Shown here: in pieces, positions 27,657 through 36,356 of the stretch | Layout of the letters: each line of letters begins with the position of its first letter | Numbering within the stretch: the first letter of the stretch is position 1 | Source: Chloroflexota bacterium | GTDB taxonomy: Bacteria; Chloroflexota; Anaerolineae; Promineifilales; Promineifilaceae | NCBI GenBank assembly: GCA_014584575.1 | Contig: JACTMP010000024.1 | Coordinates: forward strand, 1-64,000 | Length of the DNA: 64,000 nt | Direction: 5' to 3' | Position numbers and translations under genes: made by a program | The notes under the pieces: generated by a model | The model's input: the letters and a program-made list of their open reading frames with translations, nothing else | Database searches by the model: none | Told to the model about the DNA's origin: nothing

Positions 27657-27823
27657 ATCCTTTTCTCCTTCTACGCCAGGCAATTGTATGCCCGGCATAC
27701 ACCCGACAGTGCCTGGATTGTAACAAAGTTTGGTGGGGTGGTACGGCCGTGTCTCCACAATTGACTCAACTTTCACGAACATGCCTATCTGTTAGTGTCA
27801 CGAAGTTTTCGCCACCCTCTTCA

Positions 27824-27897
27824 GACTACAGCGGATGGAGAAATAAGCGGATAAATTTCCAGATAGGAATCCGTTCATTTCTTTATCCGCTGTAGTC
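27824..27897. repeat. Nested 74-bp inverted repeat
   Basis: Outer arms GACTACAGCGGAT (27824-27836) and ATCCGCTGTAGTC (27885-27897) are perfect; an inner pair, AAATAAGCGGAT and ATCCGTTCATTT, matches at 10 of 12 positions. It lies between two divergent genes. The size and nesting suggest a mobile-type palindromic repeat or a strong hairpin; the GCGGAT unit also occurs at 41670-41698. Confidence 0.6.
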
Positions 27898-27928
27898 ATG
27901 GCAAAAAACTAAAGACATTACCCCTATC

Positions 27929-27957
27929 TTGACCAAACGCAGGAAGATTGTTACTAT
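27929..27957 (+). promoter_or_regulatory. Sigma70-type promoter of LysM gene
   Basis: TTGACC (27929-27934), 17-bp spacer, TACTAT (27952-27957), about 48 bp upstream of the LysM gene ATG. Hexamers and spacing fit a housekeeping promoter; no experimental support. Confidence 0.5.
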
Positions 27958-27971
27958 TTTATGTAAATTGC

Positions 27972-30017
27972 TTATCCATCACGAGATGGGCAGGAGGTAG
28001 TACCATGAGTGAAGAGTATCCGGCAGAATATGAACCAACAGACGACGTAATGTCTCCCGCGCCACCGCCAACTGTAGAAGAGTTGGTAGACGCGCGTCTG
28101 GCAACTGTGCGTGATGAAAGCGCTGCCCGGCGGCGGCGGATGGAGTACCTCAAGTTTGGCATTTTGGCCGTGATCCTGTTGGTAATCGTCGTCGGGGTTG
28201 CGCTGGCGCAACCGCTGATTTTTGACCGTATTGTACCGGCGGTGATGGGCGGCGACGGCAGCACGGCTGGACTTGATGAAACCAGTCCGGCTGACGCACC
28301 GGCCAATCAAGATACAACAGCGCCCGAAGACAATACCCAAAACCTGCCTATCATTTCCGTGCCCGGCAGCGATGGTGCGGGCAGCGACGGCGCCGGTACT
28401 GGCGGTGAAGGGGGGGAAGAAGGCGCTACGGCCGTGCCCGCCCAAACTTACGTGGTGCAACAAGGTGATACACTCAACAGCATCGCCCGCCAGTTCAACA
28501 CCACCGTCGAGGCCATCGTCGCCGCCAATGACATCCAGAACCCTGATTCGCTCCTGGTTGGCGAGACGCTGATTGTGCCGCAGCCCTGACCAGGCCACAA
28601 CACACAGGCCGACGCAGCGTTGGCGGCACGGCAATGACAACTGCAAAATTTCCAGTTCGCCAAACTGGTGTTTAGACGCCAGTTCGTAATGCGCGCTCAA
28701 CCAGGTGCGCACCTCTTGTTCCGGGTCTTCCCATCGTTCAAATCTGGTGTTCGTAATAAGCCAGACCGTTTCATATTCTTCCGGTAGCCGCGAAAATTCT
28801 TCATGCCTGACCGGTTTTACGGTCGCCGGTGAATGATTTTGCTGGTAATACTGAAATACCGTATCCATCCACACCGGGTTCAGCACAATGGCGTCTTCAC
28901 TTTGTACCTGTGTCTCTATGAAGACGACGGCTTCACGCCAGGGGGGTTTTTGCAAAGTAGCCCCATTCACAAGCGCCGCCGCCAGACTGACACCCAACAA
29001 CAAGATGGCCCCATAGCGCCATTTTGGTGTTTGTTTGGCCAGCAACCAAAAGAGCAGCACACAAAAAAAGGGAAAAAGGACAAACGTCTGGCGTTTCAAG
29101 GTAGTCATGCGGTCGCTCATCGCCAACGCCAGCCAGCCCACGTAGATAAGCACCGCCCCGGCGGTTAAGGCCATGATCAGCAAACGTTCGCCAGAAGCGG
29201 GCAATGTCATCCGCCCGCTGAGCCAGAGGACACAACCGGCAAATGCCAGCACCGCCGCCGCCGCCATCACGCCGATTACCGGCGTGGTGGACAATACCCA
29301 CAGGGGATAATCGGTAGACTGGCGAATAAGCGCCCAATGGGTAGGCAGTTGTGGCAGCCAGGGCAGATAGAACAGCACAATGAGGAACTGGCTGCCAAAC
29401 CAGTAATGCCAGGGTAGGGTTGGACGGCCGTCAGGCCGCGCCATAAACAAGGCAATGGTATACATATTTTGGGCCACAACGACCATCAGCATGGAATAGT
29501 GGGTGTATAAACCGAAGGTTGTGAACACCACATAGCCCACCCCATAACGCCAGCGCTGGCCGTTGTTTTGCAGCCAACAGACCCAGCAGTAGGTGGCAGC
29601 CAGCGCCCACATCACCACCAGCGCATACATGCGCGCCTCCTGGGAATACCAGATAGCCAGGGGAGAAACAGCAAGCAGCACGGCCGTGAACCAGGCTACC
29701 GGCGGCCCCGCCAGGCGCAAACTGAGCCGGTAGATCAGTAAAACAGAAATGACACCAAAAACAACAGAGGGCAACCGGATAAAGGCTTCACTATGCCCCA
29801 GGCGCAGCCAGTAATGTAGCACCAGGTAATACAGCGGCGGGTGAGGGTCCCAACGTTGACCAACGATTTGCGCCACCGGTTTTAAGGAATCACGGATGGT
29901 GATGACTTCATCATCCCAAAAACTTTCGTAAGAAAGAAACAAAAGCCGCAGGCAAACAGCCAACAACAACACGCTCCATATGGAGAAGACCCATACCCAA
30001 CTACGATCTTTTGTCAT
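27972..30017 (-). CDS. ArnT/PMT-type glycosyltransferase, over-long 3' end
   Basis: Multi-helix membrane protein of the GT-C/family 39 type. N-terminal WDDEVITIRDSLKP after the first helix and WDPHPPLYYLVLHYW carry the acidic and DPHPPLY features of dolichyl- or undecaprenyl-phosphate-sugar transferases; about ten hydrophobic segments follow, then a soluble C-terminal part ending about FGELEILQLSLP (near residue 470). Family length is about 450-550. The frame then has no stop until 27972, reading about 200 residues antisense to the LysM gene with no domain character. The native end is probably near 28600, so a lost stop, frameshift or sequencing error is possible. Start ATG 30017 is 10 bp after the DnaC-like stop; no ribosome site. 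Confidence 0.75.
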   Translation of the reverse strand: MTKDRSWVWVFSIWSVLLLAVCLRLLFLSYESFWDDEVITIRDSLKPVAQIVGQRWDPHPPLYYLVLHYWLRLGHSEAFIRLPSVVFGVISVLLIYRLSLRLAGPPVAWFTAVLLAVSPLAIWYSQEARMYALVVMWALAATYCWVCWLQNNGQRWRYGVGYVVFTTFGLYTHYSMLMVVVAQNMYTIALFMARPDGRPTLPWHYWFGSQFLIVLFYLPWLPQLPTHWALIRQSTDYPLWVLSTTPVIGVMAAAAVLAFAGCVLWLSGRMTLPASGERLLIMALTAGAVLIYVGWLALAMSDRMTTLKRQTFVLFPFFCVLLFWLLAKQTPKWRYGAILLLGVSLAAALVNGATLQKPPWREAVVFIETQVQSEDAIVLNPVWMDTVFQYYQQNHSPATVKPVRHEEFSRLPEEYETVWLITNTRFERWEDPEQEVRTWLSAHYELASKHQFGELEILQLSLPCRQRCVGLCVVAWSGLRHNQRLANQERIRVLDVIGGDDGLDGGVELAGDAVECITLLHHVSLGGHGRSAFFPPFTASTGAVAARTIAAGHGNDRQVLGIVFGRCCILIGRCVSRTGFIKSSRAAVAAHHRRYNTVKNQRLRQRNPDDDYQQDHGQNAKLEVLHPPPPGSAFITHSCQTRVYQLFYSWRWRGRHYVVCWFIFCRILFTHGTTSCPSRDG
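28005..28589 (+). CDS. Membrane-anchored LysM-domain protein
   Basis: 194 residues from ATG 28005, after ribosome site AGGAGG; an upstream in-frame start has none. Order: acidic Pro-rich N-terminus, Arg-rich stretch (AARRRRMEYLK), one transmembrane helix (about 52-72, FGILAVILLVIVVGVALA), a long Gly/Asp/Glu-rich linker, and a C-terminal LysM domain (TYVVQQGDTLNSIARQFN to LLVGETLIVPQP, about 149-194). LysM binds N-acetylglucosamine-containing glycans such as peptidoglycan, so this is a tethered wall-binding protein, N-terminus inside. Unusually, the opposite strand is open for its whole length in frame with the adjacent glycosyltransferase gene. Confidence 0.9.
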   Translation: MSEEYPAEYEPTDDVMSPAPPPTVEELVDARLATVRDESAARRRRMEYLKFGILAVILLVIVVGVALAQPLIFDRIVPAVMGGDGSTAGLDETSPADAPANQDTTAPEDNTQNLPIISVPGSDGAGSDGAGTGGEGGEEGATAVPAQTYVVQQGDTLNSIARQFNTTVEAIVAANDIQNPDSLLVGETLIVPQP

Positions 30018-30026
30018 CTGCAATTA

Positions 30027-31430
30027 CTATCTGGCCCGTTTGCGTGTGGGTTTCACCCCGCCCCGGTAACTGGGCGCTTCAATTAAGAAGAAGGTACAGC
30101 GGCTGCCGTCCAACATCCGCGTTGCCAGGCGCGGGTCAATCTCGTCTACCGGCGTAGCGGTGGTGATGACGGTGGGCAGGCGGGCATTGTAGCGGTAGTT
30201 GAATAGCTGGTACAGCTTCTCCCGCGCCCAGGGGGTGGCGCTCTCCGTGCCTAAATCATCCAATACCAGCACAGAAGCCGTCTTGATCTCATCAAACAGC
30301 TTGTCATAACGTTGGCCACTGGCCGGGTTAAAGGTGGCCCGCAAATGATCCAGCAAGTCAGGTACCACAATGAACAAAACCGGCTCACCTTGTTTGGCAA
30401 TGGCGTTGGCGATGGCGGCAGCCAGATGGGTCTTGCCGTTGCCATAACCGATGCTGTTGAAGACCAGCCAATCTTGGGGGGATTGGGCGAACTCTACGGC
30501 CGTTTCCAACGCCCGCTTCAAATTATCTGACTGTGACTTCGGCAGTTCCCGCTCCCGCAAATCAAAGTTCTCCAACGTCTTGTCGTGATGCAAACTCAGT
30601 GTAGACAGGTCGGATTGATCCTGATCCACCCCCGCCCGGCGAAAGTCCGGAGCGGCGATGTGAATAATTTGCACCAGGCTGGGATCAACCATGCGTGAGC
30701 GAATGCGAATCTCTATCGCTTCCAATTCCAGATTGGTGGTAATGACGGTGGGCAGGTGGGCGTTGTAGCGATAGTTGAAAATCTGGTACAGCTTTTCCTG
30801 CGCCCATTCGCTATTGCTCTGTGTGCCCAGGTCGTCCAGAATCAGCAGCCGGGCATTGCGCACCTGGTCAAAACGTTCGTCGTAGCCAGAGGTAGCGTTG
30901 GGGGCATAAGCCGCCCGCAGATGATCCAGCAAATCGGGTGTGTTGATGAACAGCACCGAATGTCCCAGAGCCAACCGGTAATTGGCAATGGCCGCCGCCA
31001 AATGGGTCTTGCCGCAGCCGTACCCCCCTTTGAAAACCAACCACCCTTTGGGTTCTCTGGCATAAGCCGAAGCCCGTTCATAGGCCATTTTCAGGTTGAG
31101 TTGTTTGCTGGGGGTCAGGCCATGCCCTTCGGCCAGGAAGGTTTCAAAGGTGCAATGTTGCAGCGCGCCAATCTGGCTGATGCGCTGCAACTTTTCCATG
31201 CGCGTCAGTTCGCGGTCTACGGCGCGGCAGGCGCAGGGCACGGCCCGGCCAAAGCTGGGGTGAATGGGCGGTACGTCTGGCATGACATAACCCAGGCCGC
31301 CACAGTGTGGGCAGTCGGGTTTGCCCAGACCTTCAAATTCCGCGGCCGCGTTACCGCTTGATGATGTCTTTGAGGTCATCGGGGATAGGTTGGCGTAACT
31401 CCTTTTGAGTATCTCGCCGGCCGGTTCCAT
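30027..31430 (-). CDS. Tandem DnaC/IstB-type AAA+ ATPase
   Basis: 467 residues. N-terminal zinc-finger-like CPHCGGLGY and CAC (about 40-70), then two DnaC-like ATPase domains in tandem. Domain 1: Walker A GGYGCGKTHLAAAI (near 135), Walker B LLILDDLGT (near 194), sensor region LPTVITTNLE. Domain 2: Walker A region SIGYGNGKTHLAAAI (near 325), with Ile at the first P-loop Gly, Walker B VLVLDDLGT, then LPTVITTATP. Helicase loaders usually have one such domain. It follows, with 80-bp overlap, a DnaD-like gene and then DnaB, so loading of DnaB at origins or restart sites is the likely role. Start 31430 has ribosome site AAGGAA; internal ATG 31379 does not. Confidence 0.9.
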   Translation of the reverse strand: MEPAGEILKRSYANLSPMTSKTSSSGNAAAEFEGLGKPDCPHCGGLGYVMPDVPPIHPSFGRAVPCACRAVDRELTRMEKLQRISQIGALQHCTFETFLAEGHGLTPSKQLNLKMAYERASAYAREPKGWLVFKGGYGCGKTHLAAAIANYRLALGHSVLFINTPDLLDHLRAAYAPNATSGYDERFDQVRNARLLILDDLGTQSNSEWAQEKLYQIFNYRYNAHLPTVITTNLELEAIEIRIRSRMVDPSLVQIIHIAAPDFRRAGVDQDQSDLSTLSLHHDKTLENFDLRERELPKSQSDNLKRALETAVEFAQSPQDWLVFNSIGYGNGKTHLAAAIANAIAKQGEPVLFIVVPDLLDHLRATFNPASGQRYDKLFDEIKTASVLVLDDLGTESATPWAREKLYQLFNYRYNARLPTVITTATPVDEIDPRLATRMLDGSRCTFFLIEAPSYRGGVKPTRKRAR

Positions 31431-32058
31431 GTTGTTTTCCTTCTTGCCGCCAGCGTTCCAGGATGCTGACGACGTAGCGCCATTTGCGGACGTTGTTTTC
31501 TACGGCCAGTTGGATGGCTTCCTCGATCCAGCGCGGCGGGTAGGTCTGCTCGGCGTCGCGCAGTTCGTCGGCGATGACGGGGGTGAGGGGGCCAATGTTT
31601 TGCTCGTACAGGACGAAGATGTTCGGCCGTTCCACCAGCAGGGTGATCGGTTCGTCCTGGTCGGGGTTGGGTCGCCATTCGCCGCGGGTGATGCCGTCTA
31701 CGGCCGTGCGCCCCTTCACCGTATTCAAAAAGTACAAATCCATCTTGCCGTCCGCGCTCTCGATGTTGATGTGCAAAAAGGTGCCTCGCGCCACCGCCCG
31801 TTCCACCCCATCCAGCAAATTTTCGGTGGCAATCTGGGTGGTTGGCCCCAACCCTTTGACAAACTCCGTGTCGTTCATAAAGTCGGTCAGGCGCAAGAAA
31901 CGCACCTTGCCCTCTTTCTGCCCCAACGCCCAAAATGCGTACAGCGTCACCTTTAGCTCCGCCAGATTGTCAATAATTGGCAGCAGGTCGCTGAAAAACA
32001 GATTGGGAATCTGCGTCAGTTTTAGTTTGCCTTCGGGAAATCCGGGGAAGCCTTTCAT
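31351..32058 (-). CDS. DnaD-domain replication protein
   Basis: 235 residues. The C-terminal part YEQNIGPLTPVIADELRD, then YPPRWIEEAIQLAVENNVRKWRYV (about 155-210), matches the DnaB_2/DnaD C-terminal domain of Firmicute primosome proteins that bring the helicase and its loader to DNA. The N-terminal part (FFSDLLPIIDNLAELKVTLYAFWALG) resembles a winged-helix DnaD N-domain. It lies between dnaB and the DnaC-like gene, forming a compact helicase-loading operon. No ribosome site is visible before ATG 32058; the 50-bp gap to dnaB contains copies of the TGGTCAATGG repeat. Confidence 0.85.
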   Translation of the reverse strand: MKGFPGFPEGKLKLTQIPNLFFSDLLPIIDNLAELKVTLYAFWALGQKEGKVRFLRLTDFMNDTEFVKGLGPTTQIATENLLDGVERAVARGTFLHINIESADGKMDLYFLNTVKGRTAVDGITRGEWRPNPDQDEPITLLVERPNIFVLYEQNIGPLTPVIADELRDAEQTYPPRWIEEAIQLAVENNVRKWRYVVSILERWRQEGKQHGTGRRDTQKELRQPIPDDLKDIIKR

Positions 32059-32109
32059 AATGGTCAGTCAATGGTTAATGGTCAATTGACAATTGAAAAT
32101 TGACCATTC

Positions 32110-35100
32110 CTACAGGTTGATTTCCTGGCGTTGCAGGTTGCGGAAGGTGGCCAGTTTGCCATGCCAATACAGGTCTACGCTGCCGATAGGGCCGTTGCGG
32201 TGTTTGGCGATATTGATTTCGGCGATGTTCGGCCGTTCGGTGGTATCGGGATTGTAGTATTCGTCGCGGTAGATGAACATGACCACATCGGCGTCTTGCT
32301 CGATAGAATTATGGGCAATGATGTCATTCGCCACAAAATTGTGTGGGCCAGGAACGGTAAGATCATAAACCTCTTCTTCACCAACATAATTTACGGAGAC
32401 AATCTTGTCCCAATAAACGTCGCTTTGAGCTAAACGCTCCAATGGCTCAGATTGTACAGCCTGGGCCACTCGTGCCGCCCGGTCACGGCTCACATTTTGT
32501 TTATATAAGGATGTGCCGCAATAGGGTTGGTTGATAGCTTCTTGCATTTGCCGACCAGTCATGCCAATCATGGACATAGCTGGCGTTACATATTCGCGCC
32601 AGACGGTGAATGGAATAATGTCCCGATTTGTGTTTGCTACCGATTGATCCAGATACTGTTCTAATTGTTGCAGACTGTGTAATTTATAAGCACCGACGGC
32701 CCCGATATGGGCCACAAACTTTCGCAAATCGGCATTTCCACTGATAATTGCCTGATATTGATCACGACCTTTCCCCTTTTGAGGCAGACACTTGAGACGG
32801 GCATTGATGCCTAAGCGGAGCAAGAGCGTTTGCACATCACGCGCCAGATGCGGGCTGCTTGAAGCGTAATAGACAGCCGGGTAGACACGGCCGTCAACCT
32901 CCCGCACTTTTATACATCCATCTGTTGCCCAAAGGTGACGCAGGAACACCGCAAGGCTTTCGGTTGGTTGTGTAAATACTTTTTCCGGTACAAACTTTTC
33001 ATAAGAGCGCAAACCAAAGATGCCCAATTCAGTAAACCAATCTGTCACGGCGTTGTGAACGCCATGTGTGTGATGGCGTGTTGAAGTCAAATAGACCTGG
33101 TACCATGTGCGCTCCCGTTGAATACGCGGAGCGATGGCTTCACCAAATGCTGCAAGGGATAAGGCAGCAACTTCTTCCGCCAAATCATTTTCTCGTGTGG
33201 TGTATTGAATAGCGTGTCGGGGCAAAACGCAGCCATCCCCAATCAGGTGGCCCAACAGAGCTAATTCCGCGTGGCTCATCGTTGGCTGTGTGTCAATGGT
33301 AATGTTTCGTGGCAGGGCCAGGAAGTCTGATGTTGTCAACTTATCCAAGCGTTTCCAACCAGCAAATGTGCGGAATTGATGGTTGGCTGTGGCCCGAATG
33401 GTACGCCCCAATTGTGTTCTCAATTCATATACCGGTTTAATGCCTGTGGAAAATGCGCGGCTGGCAACGGCCGTCTCCACCTTCAAAGTATCTTCATTCA
33501 AAGCCAGCACCCGGAAGCTGTGATGCCCTACCAGATTGCGAATAGGCACACGCTCGCCCGTATCGGCCATCGTTACCAGCGAATCGCCCGTCAGACAACC
33601 AGAATCGCGCAGGTCGGAGAGCAACGGCCGTTTCTCGGATCGTTGTTCTACGGCCCGGCTGAGTTGGGCGGCGGCCAGCACCGGCACATCCAGTTCCCGC
33701 GCCAGCCCCTTCAGGCTGCGCGAAATCTCGCTGATTTCTTGCACCCGGTTGTTAGTCGAGCGTTCGGCCTGCATCAACTGTAAATAATCAATCACAATCA
33801 AATCCAGCCCATGCTCGGCATAGAGGCGGCGGCACTTGGTACGTAGCTGGTTGGGGGTGATGGAAGGGGTGTCATCAATAAAAATGCGCGTTTCGGAGAG
33901 ACGGCCGATAGCCTCCATGAAAATAGGCCATTCCTGCTCTTGAAGCTGGCCGCGCCGCAGCCGCTGCGAATCTATGCGCGTTTCGGTGGCGATCATGCGC
34001 TGCACCAGTTGTTCGCCGGACATTTCCAGGTTAAACATCGCCACCCGTTTGCCATAGCGGGTAGCGGCCGTTAACGCAATACCCGTTTGCAAGGCGGTGT
34101 TATGCACAATCATATCGTCGGCCACAAAATTATGTGTGCCCGGCACCGTCAGATCATAAACTTGCTGCTCGCCCACAAACTCAATAGAAACGATTTCATC
34201 CCAAAACAGATCACTTGCGGCCAGATGGCGCAGCGGCTCGTCCTGTAGAACATCTGCCAGCGCCAGCAAACGGGCGCGACTGGGGGCGCGTTTACCCACG
34301 TGGAGATTGTGAGAAGGGGAGAATCCCAACTGCCGGTAAACCGTTGCCCAACTTTGTTCTCCTTTTGCCTGCGCAATTTGCTGCCAGACTTCAACGGGAA
34401 TGGTGTCCACATTGCTGTTTCGGCCCACGTTCAGGCAACATTCTTTAACACGAGCCAGCGATTCCTCCTTGCCCAATGCACCAATTTCAGCCGCAAATGT
34501 CAGCACGCTGGCGGCATCGGTCACTCGTATTTCGTAGGCCGGTCGGTAGCTGCCCTGATATTTCATCTGGCGAGAACGCAATTTGCTGAGGATGCCAAAG
34601 CGTAACAAGAGATGCTGCACCGAGTGGGCTAACTCTTTGGAAATGGTGCTGTAAGACACCACCGGTTGTGACTGGCCCTGCACATGGATGCTGCCATCGC
34701 AGGCAAACAACCGGTTGAGAAAGAGCGCCAGTTTGGGCTGGGTATAGCCAAAAACTTGTGCGGGCACATTCTTTTCGGCCGCTGCCTTACCCCATACGCC
34801 AACCTTTTCCAGCCAGTCTGTCAATGTGTTTTTGATCTGGCTGGAATAAGCAAGGCCGGTAGGCAGCAATCCGTTTTCATTAACGGCCAAAACCTGGCAA
34901 ATGGCGTCAAAGTTGGCCGGTGTGGGGATGGCAATGCCCGAACGCCATTGAGTGACGGTGCCATAGCCCACATTTGCCTCGGTCGCCAATTGCGTTGTGG
35001 ACATCTCTTTTTGCCGCATGATTGTTTTCAAGTTTTGGGCAAAGTGTGCCCTTTCGGGTGCGAAGAAGGCGGCGTCCTGGCTGATATAGACGGTGGGAGT

Positions 35101-36228
35101 GCGACGGCCGTTGGAATCATCCACACGCGCCTTGTTGCCCGGAAAATGCAGGGCGGCTTGGGTAAAATCTTCGCGCAGGTGGGGGTTGCTGTTGGTAAAT
35201 TGGGGAGTGCGGCCCACTAATGAACCATCTGCCAGCAAATAAGCCAGCGTTTTGACTTCATAATCTGGCGCGTCGTTTTGCCCAAAAACGGGGATGATTC
35301 TGGGTGTAGCCACCCGGTCACCTACAGCCAGATTATAAAGCGGCTGCCAGCCATTGACGGTCAGGAAGGGATGGGAAAGCGTCGTTTTAATTTCCCGTCC
35401 CTGGCGGGTGGTGACACGGTAAACAGGCTTGATCCCATTGTCTATAAAGTGGCTGGCCTGCGACGGCCGTAACTTATAGGTATGATCCAGGGTAAGCAGG
35501 TTAGCCTCCTGGCGCTGCACCAATGTCTCAATGGTGGTCAGAGCACCCGTTTGGGGATCAACCAGCCGGGTATCGGCTGTAACGCATTTGCCCATACCCG
35601 GCCTGGCAGCCAGGATGAGCAGGTCGGATTTGTTCAGGCCGCCCAGTAGCCGGTCCAGGTCGGTGAAGCCGGTGGGTACGCCGATAATGTCCTCGCCGCG
35701 TTCGTGCAGTTTTTCGATGCGCTCCAGGTATTCGCGGGCGATCTGTTTGACGGGCACCAGGTCGCGGGTGGTGCGTTGTTCGCTGATGCTAAACAGGGCT
35801 TGCTCGGAGCGGTCAATGACGATGTTGACATCTTCGGCTTCGTCGTAGGCCAGGTTGGCGATGGTACTGGCGGCGCCAATGAGTTTGCGGCGCAGGGAGG
35901 CGGCCTCGACGACACGGCCGTAGCTCACCGCATTGATCGCCGTCGGTACCGCATTGATCAGGCTGATGATGGTGGCCTCGCCGCCCACCTTTTCCAGTTG
36001 CTCCCGCCGCCGCAGCTCTTCCGACAGCGTAATCAGGTCCAGCGGTTCACGCCGGTCGGTGAGGGAAAGAATGGCGTCGTAGATCGTCTGGTTCTGGGCG
36101 CTGTAAAAGGCTTCCGGGCGCAGGAAAGTGGCGACGTCAAAAATAGCGTCCGGGTCAATCAGCAGCGAACCGAGGACGGCTTCTTCGGCTTCCAGACTAT
36201 GGGGGGGGAGGCGGTCTATGGTCGTCAT
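32110..36228 (-). CDS. dnaB: Replicative DNA helicase DnaB with two inteins
   Basis: 1372-residue precursor from ATG 36228 (MTTIDRLPPHSLEAEEAVLG); a TTG 24 bp upstream is possible, neither has a ribosome site. After removal of two inteins the helicase is about 446 residues, normal for DnaB: N-terminal helical domain, linker, and RecA-like motor domain. Intein 1 splits the P-loop (ARPGMGK before, TALQTG after); intein 2 sits at DLRDSG before SIEQDADVVMFIYRDEYYNP, the site used by the well-known Synechocystis DnaB intein. Splicing is therefore required for ATP binding. The helicase unwinds DNA at the fork. Downstream are DnaD-like and DnaC-like genes on the same strand. Confidence 0.96.
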   Translation of the reverse strand: MTTIDRLPPHSLEAEEAVLGSLLIDPDAIFDVATFLRPEAFYSAQNQTIYDAILSLTDRREPLDLITLSEELRRREQLEKVGGEATIISLINAVPTAINAVSYGRVVEAASLRRKLIGAASTIANLAYDEAEDVNIVIDRSEQALFSISEQRTTRDLVPVKQIAREYLERIEKLHERGEDIIGVPTGFTDLDRLLGGLNKSDLLILAARPGMGKCVTADTRLVDPQTGALTTIETLVQRQEANLLTLDHTYKLRPSQASHFIDNGIKPVYRVTTRQGREIKTTLSHPFLTVNGWQPLYNLAVGDRVATPRIIPVFGQNDAPDYEVKTLAYLLADGSLVGRTPQFTNSNPHLREDFTQAALHFPGNKARVDDSNGRRTPTVYISQDAAFFAPERAHFAQNLKTIMRQKEMSTTQLATEANVGYGTVTQWRSGIAIPTPANFDAICQVLAVNENGLLPTGLAYSSQIKNTLTDWLEKVGVWGKAAAEKNVPAQVFGYTQPKLALFLNRLFACDGSIHVQGQSQPVVSYSTISKELAHSVQHLLLRFGILSKLRSRQMKYQGSYRPAYEIRVTDAASVLTFAAEIGALGKEESLARVKECCLNVGRNSNVDTIPVEVWQQIAQAKGEQSWATVYRQLGFSPSHNLHVGKRAPSRARLLALADVLQDEPLRHLAASDLFWDEIVSIEFVGEQQVYDLTVPGTHNFVADDMIVHNTALQTGIALTAATRYGKRVAMFNLEMSGEQLVQRMIATETRIDSQRLRRGQLQEQEWPIFMEAIGRLSETRIFIDDTPSITPNQLRTKCRRLYAEHGLDLIVIDYLQLMQAERSTNNRVQEISEISRSLKGLARELDVPVLAAAQLSRAVEQRSEKRPLLSDLRDSGCLTGDSLVTMADTGERVPIRNLVGHHSFRVLALNEDTLKVETAVASRAFSTGIKPVYELRTQLGRTIRATANHQFRTFAGWKRLDKLTTSDFLALPRNITIDTQPTMSHAELALLGHLIGDGCVLPRHAIQYTTRENDLAEEVAALSLAAFGEAIAPRIQRERTWYQVYLTSTRHHTHGVHNAVTDWFTELGIFGLRSYEKFVPEKVFTQPTESLAVFLRHLWATDGCIKVREVDGRVYPAVYYASSSPHLARDVQTLLLRLGINARLKCLPQKGKGRDQYQAIISGNADLRKFVAHIGAVGAYKLHSLQQLEQYLDQSVANTNRDIIPFTVWREYVTPAMSMIGMTGRQMQEAINQPYCGTSLYKQNVSRDRAARVAQAVQSEPLERLAQSDVYWDKIVSVNYVGEEEVYDLTVPGPHNFVANDIIAHNSIEQDADVVMFIYRDEYYNPDTTERPNIAEINIAKHRNGPIGSVDLYWHGKLATFRNLQRQEINL
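32308..33597 (-). other. DnaB intein 2, 430 aa
   Basis: Begins CLTGDSLVTMADTGERV and ends FVANDIIAHN; +1 extein residue is Ser. Block B ATANHQFRTFAGW. Endonuclease motifs LLGHLIGDGCV and FLRHLWATDGCIKV indicate a LAGLIDADG homing endonuclease with both Asp-type residues kept. The C-terminal segment (ASD- or QSD-x-x-W-D-x-I-V-S, then VYDLTVPG) matches intein 1, so the two share ancestry. Confidence 0.93.
34099..35586 (-). other. DnaB intein 1 (P-loop site), 496 aa
   Basis: Begins with Cys (CVTADTRLVDPQTG) and ends VADDMIVHN, with Thr as first residue of the following extein: all residues for standard splicing are present (N-terminal Cys, block B TLSHPFLTVNGW, C-terminal His-Asn, +1 Thr). LAGLIDADG-type endonuclease motifs LAYLLADGSL and FLNRLFACDGSI. 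An XRE-like helix-turn-helix (about 60 residues around MSTTQLATEANVGYGTV) lies between the N-terminal splicing block and the second endonuclease motif, unusual for a DnaB intein. Its C-terminal 40 residues are very similar to those of intein 2. Confidence 0.93.
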
Positions 36229-36313
36229 GCGGGCAATTGTATCAGAAAGCAAAACGTGAAACCGGGGCGTTTCACGTCTGACTACACAGTATTGGGTTGT
36301 CTTCTAACCATCC

Positions 36314-36346
36314 AGACCTGGCAGATTTTAAAAACCTGTCAGGTCT
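36314..36346. terminator. Stem-loop upstream of dnaB / after DUF151 gene
   Basis: Imperfect arms AGACCTGGCAGATTTT (36314-36329) and AAAACCTGTCAGGTCT (36331-36346). It follows the DUF151 gene stop (36357, minus strand) and belongs to the same AGACCTGTCAGGT family as 14996 and 42578. Confidence 0.55.
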
Positions 36347-36356
36347 TTGTGTCAGG

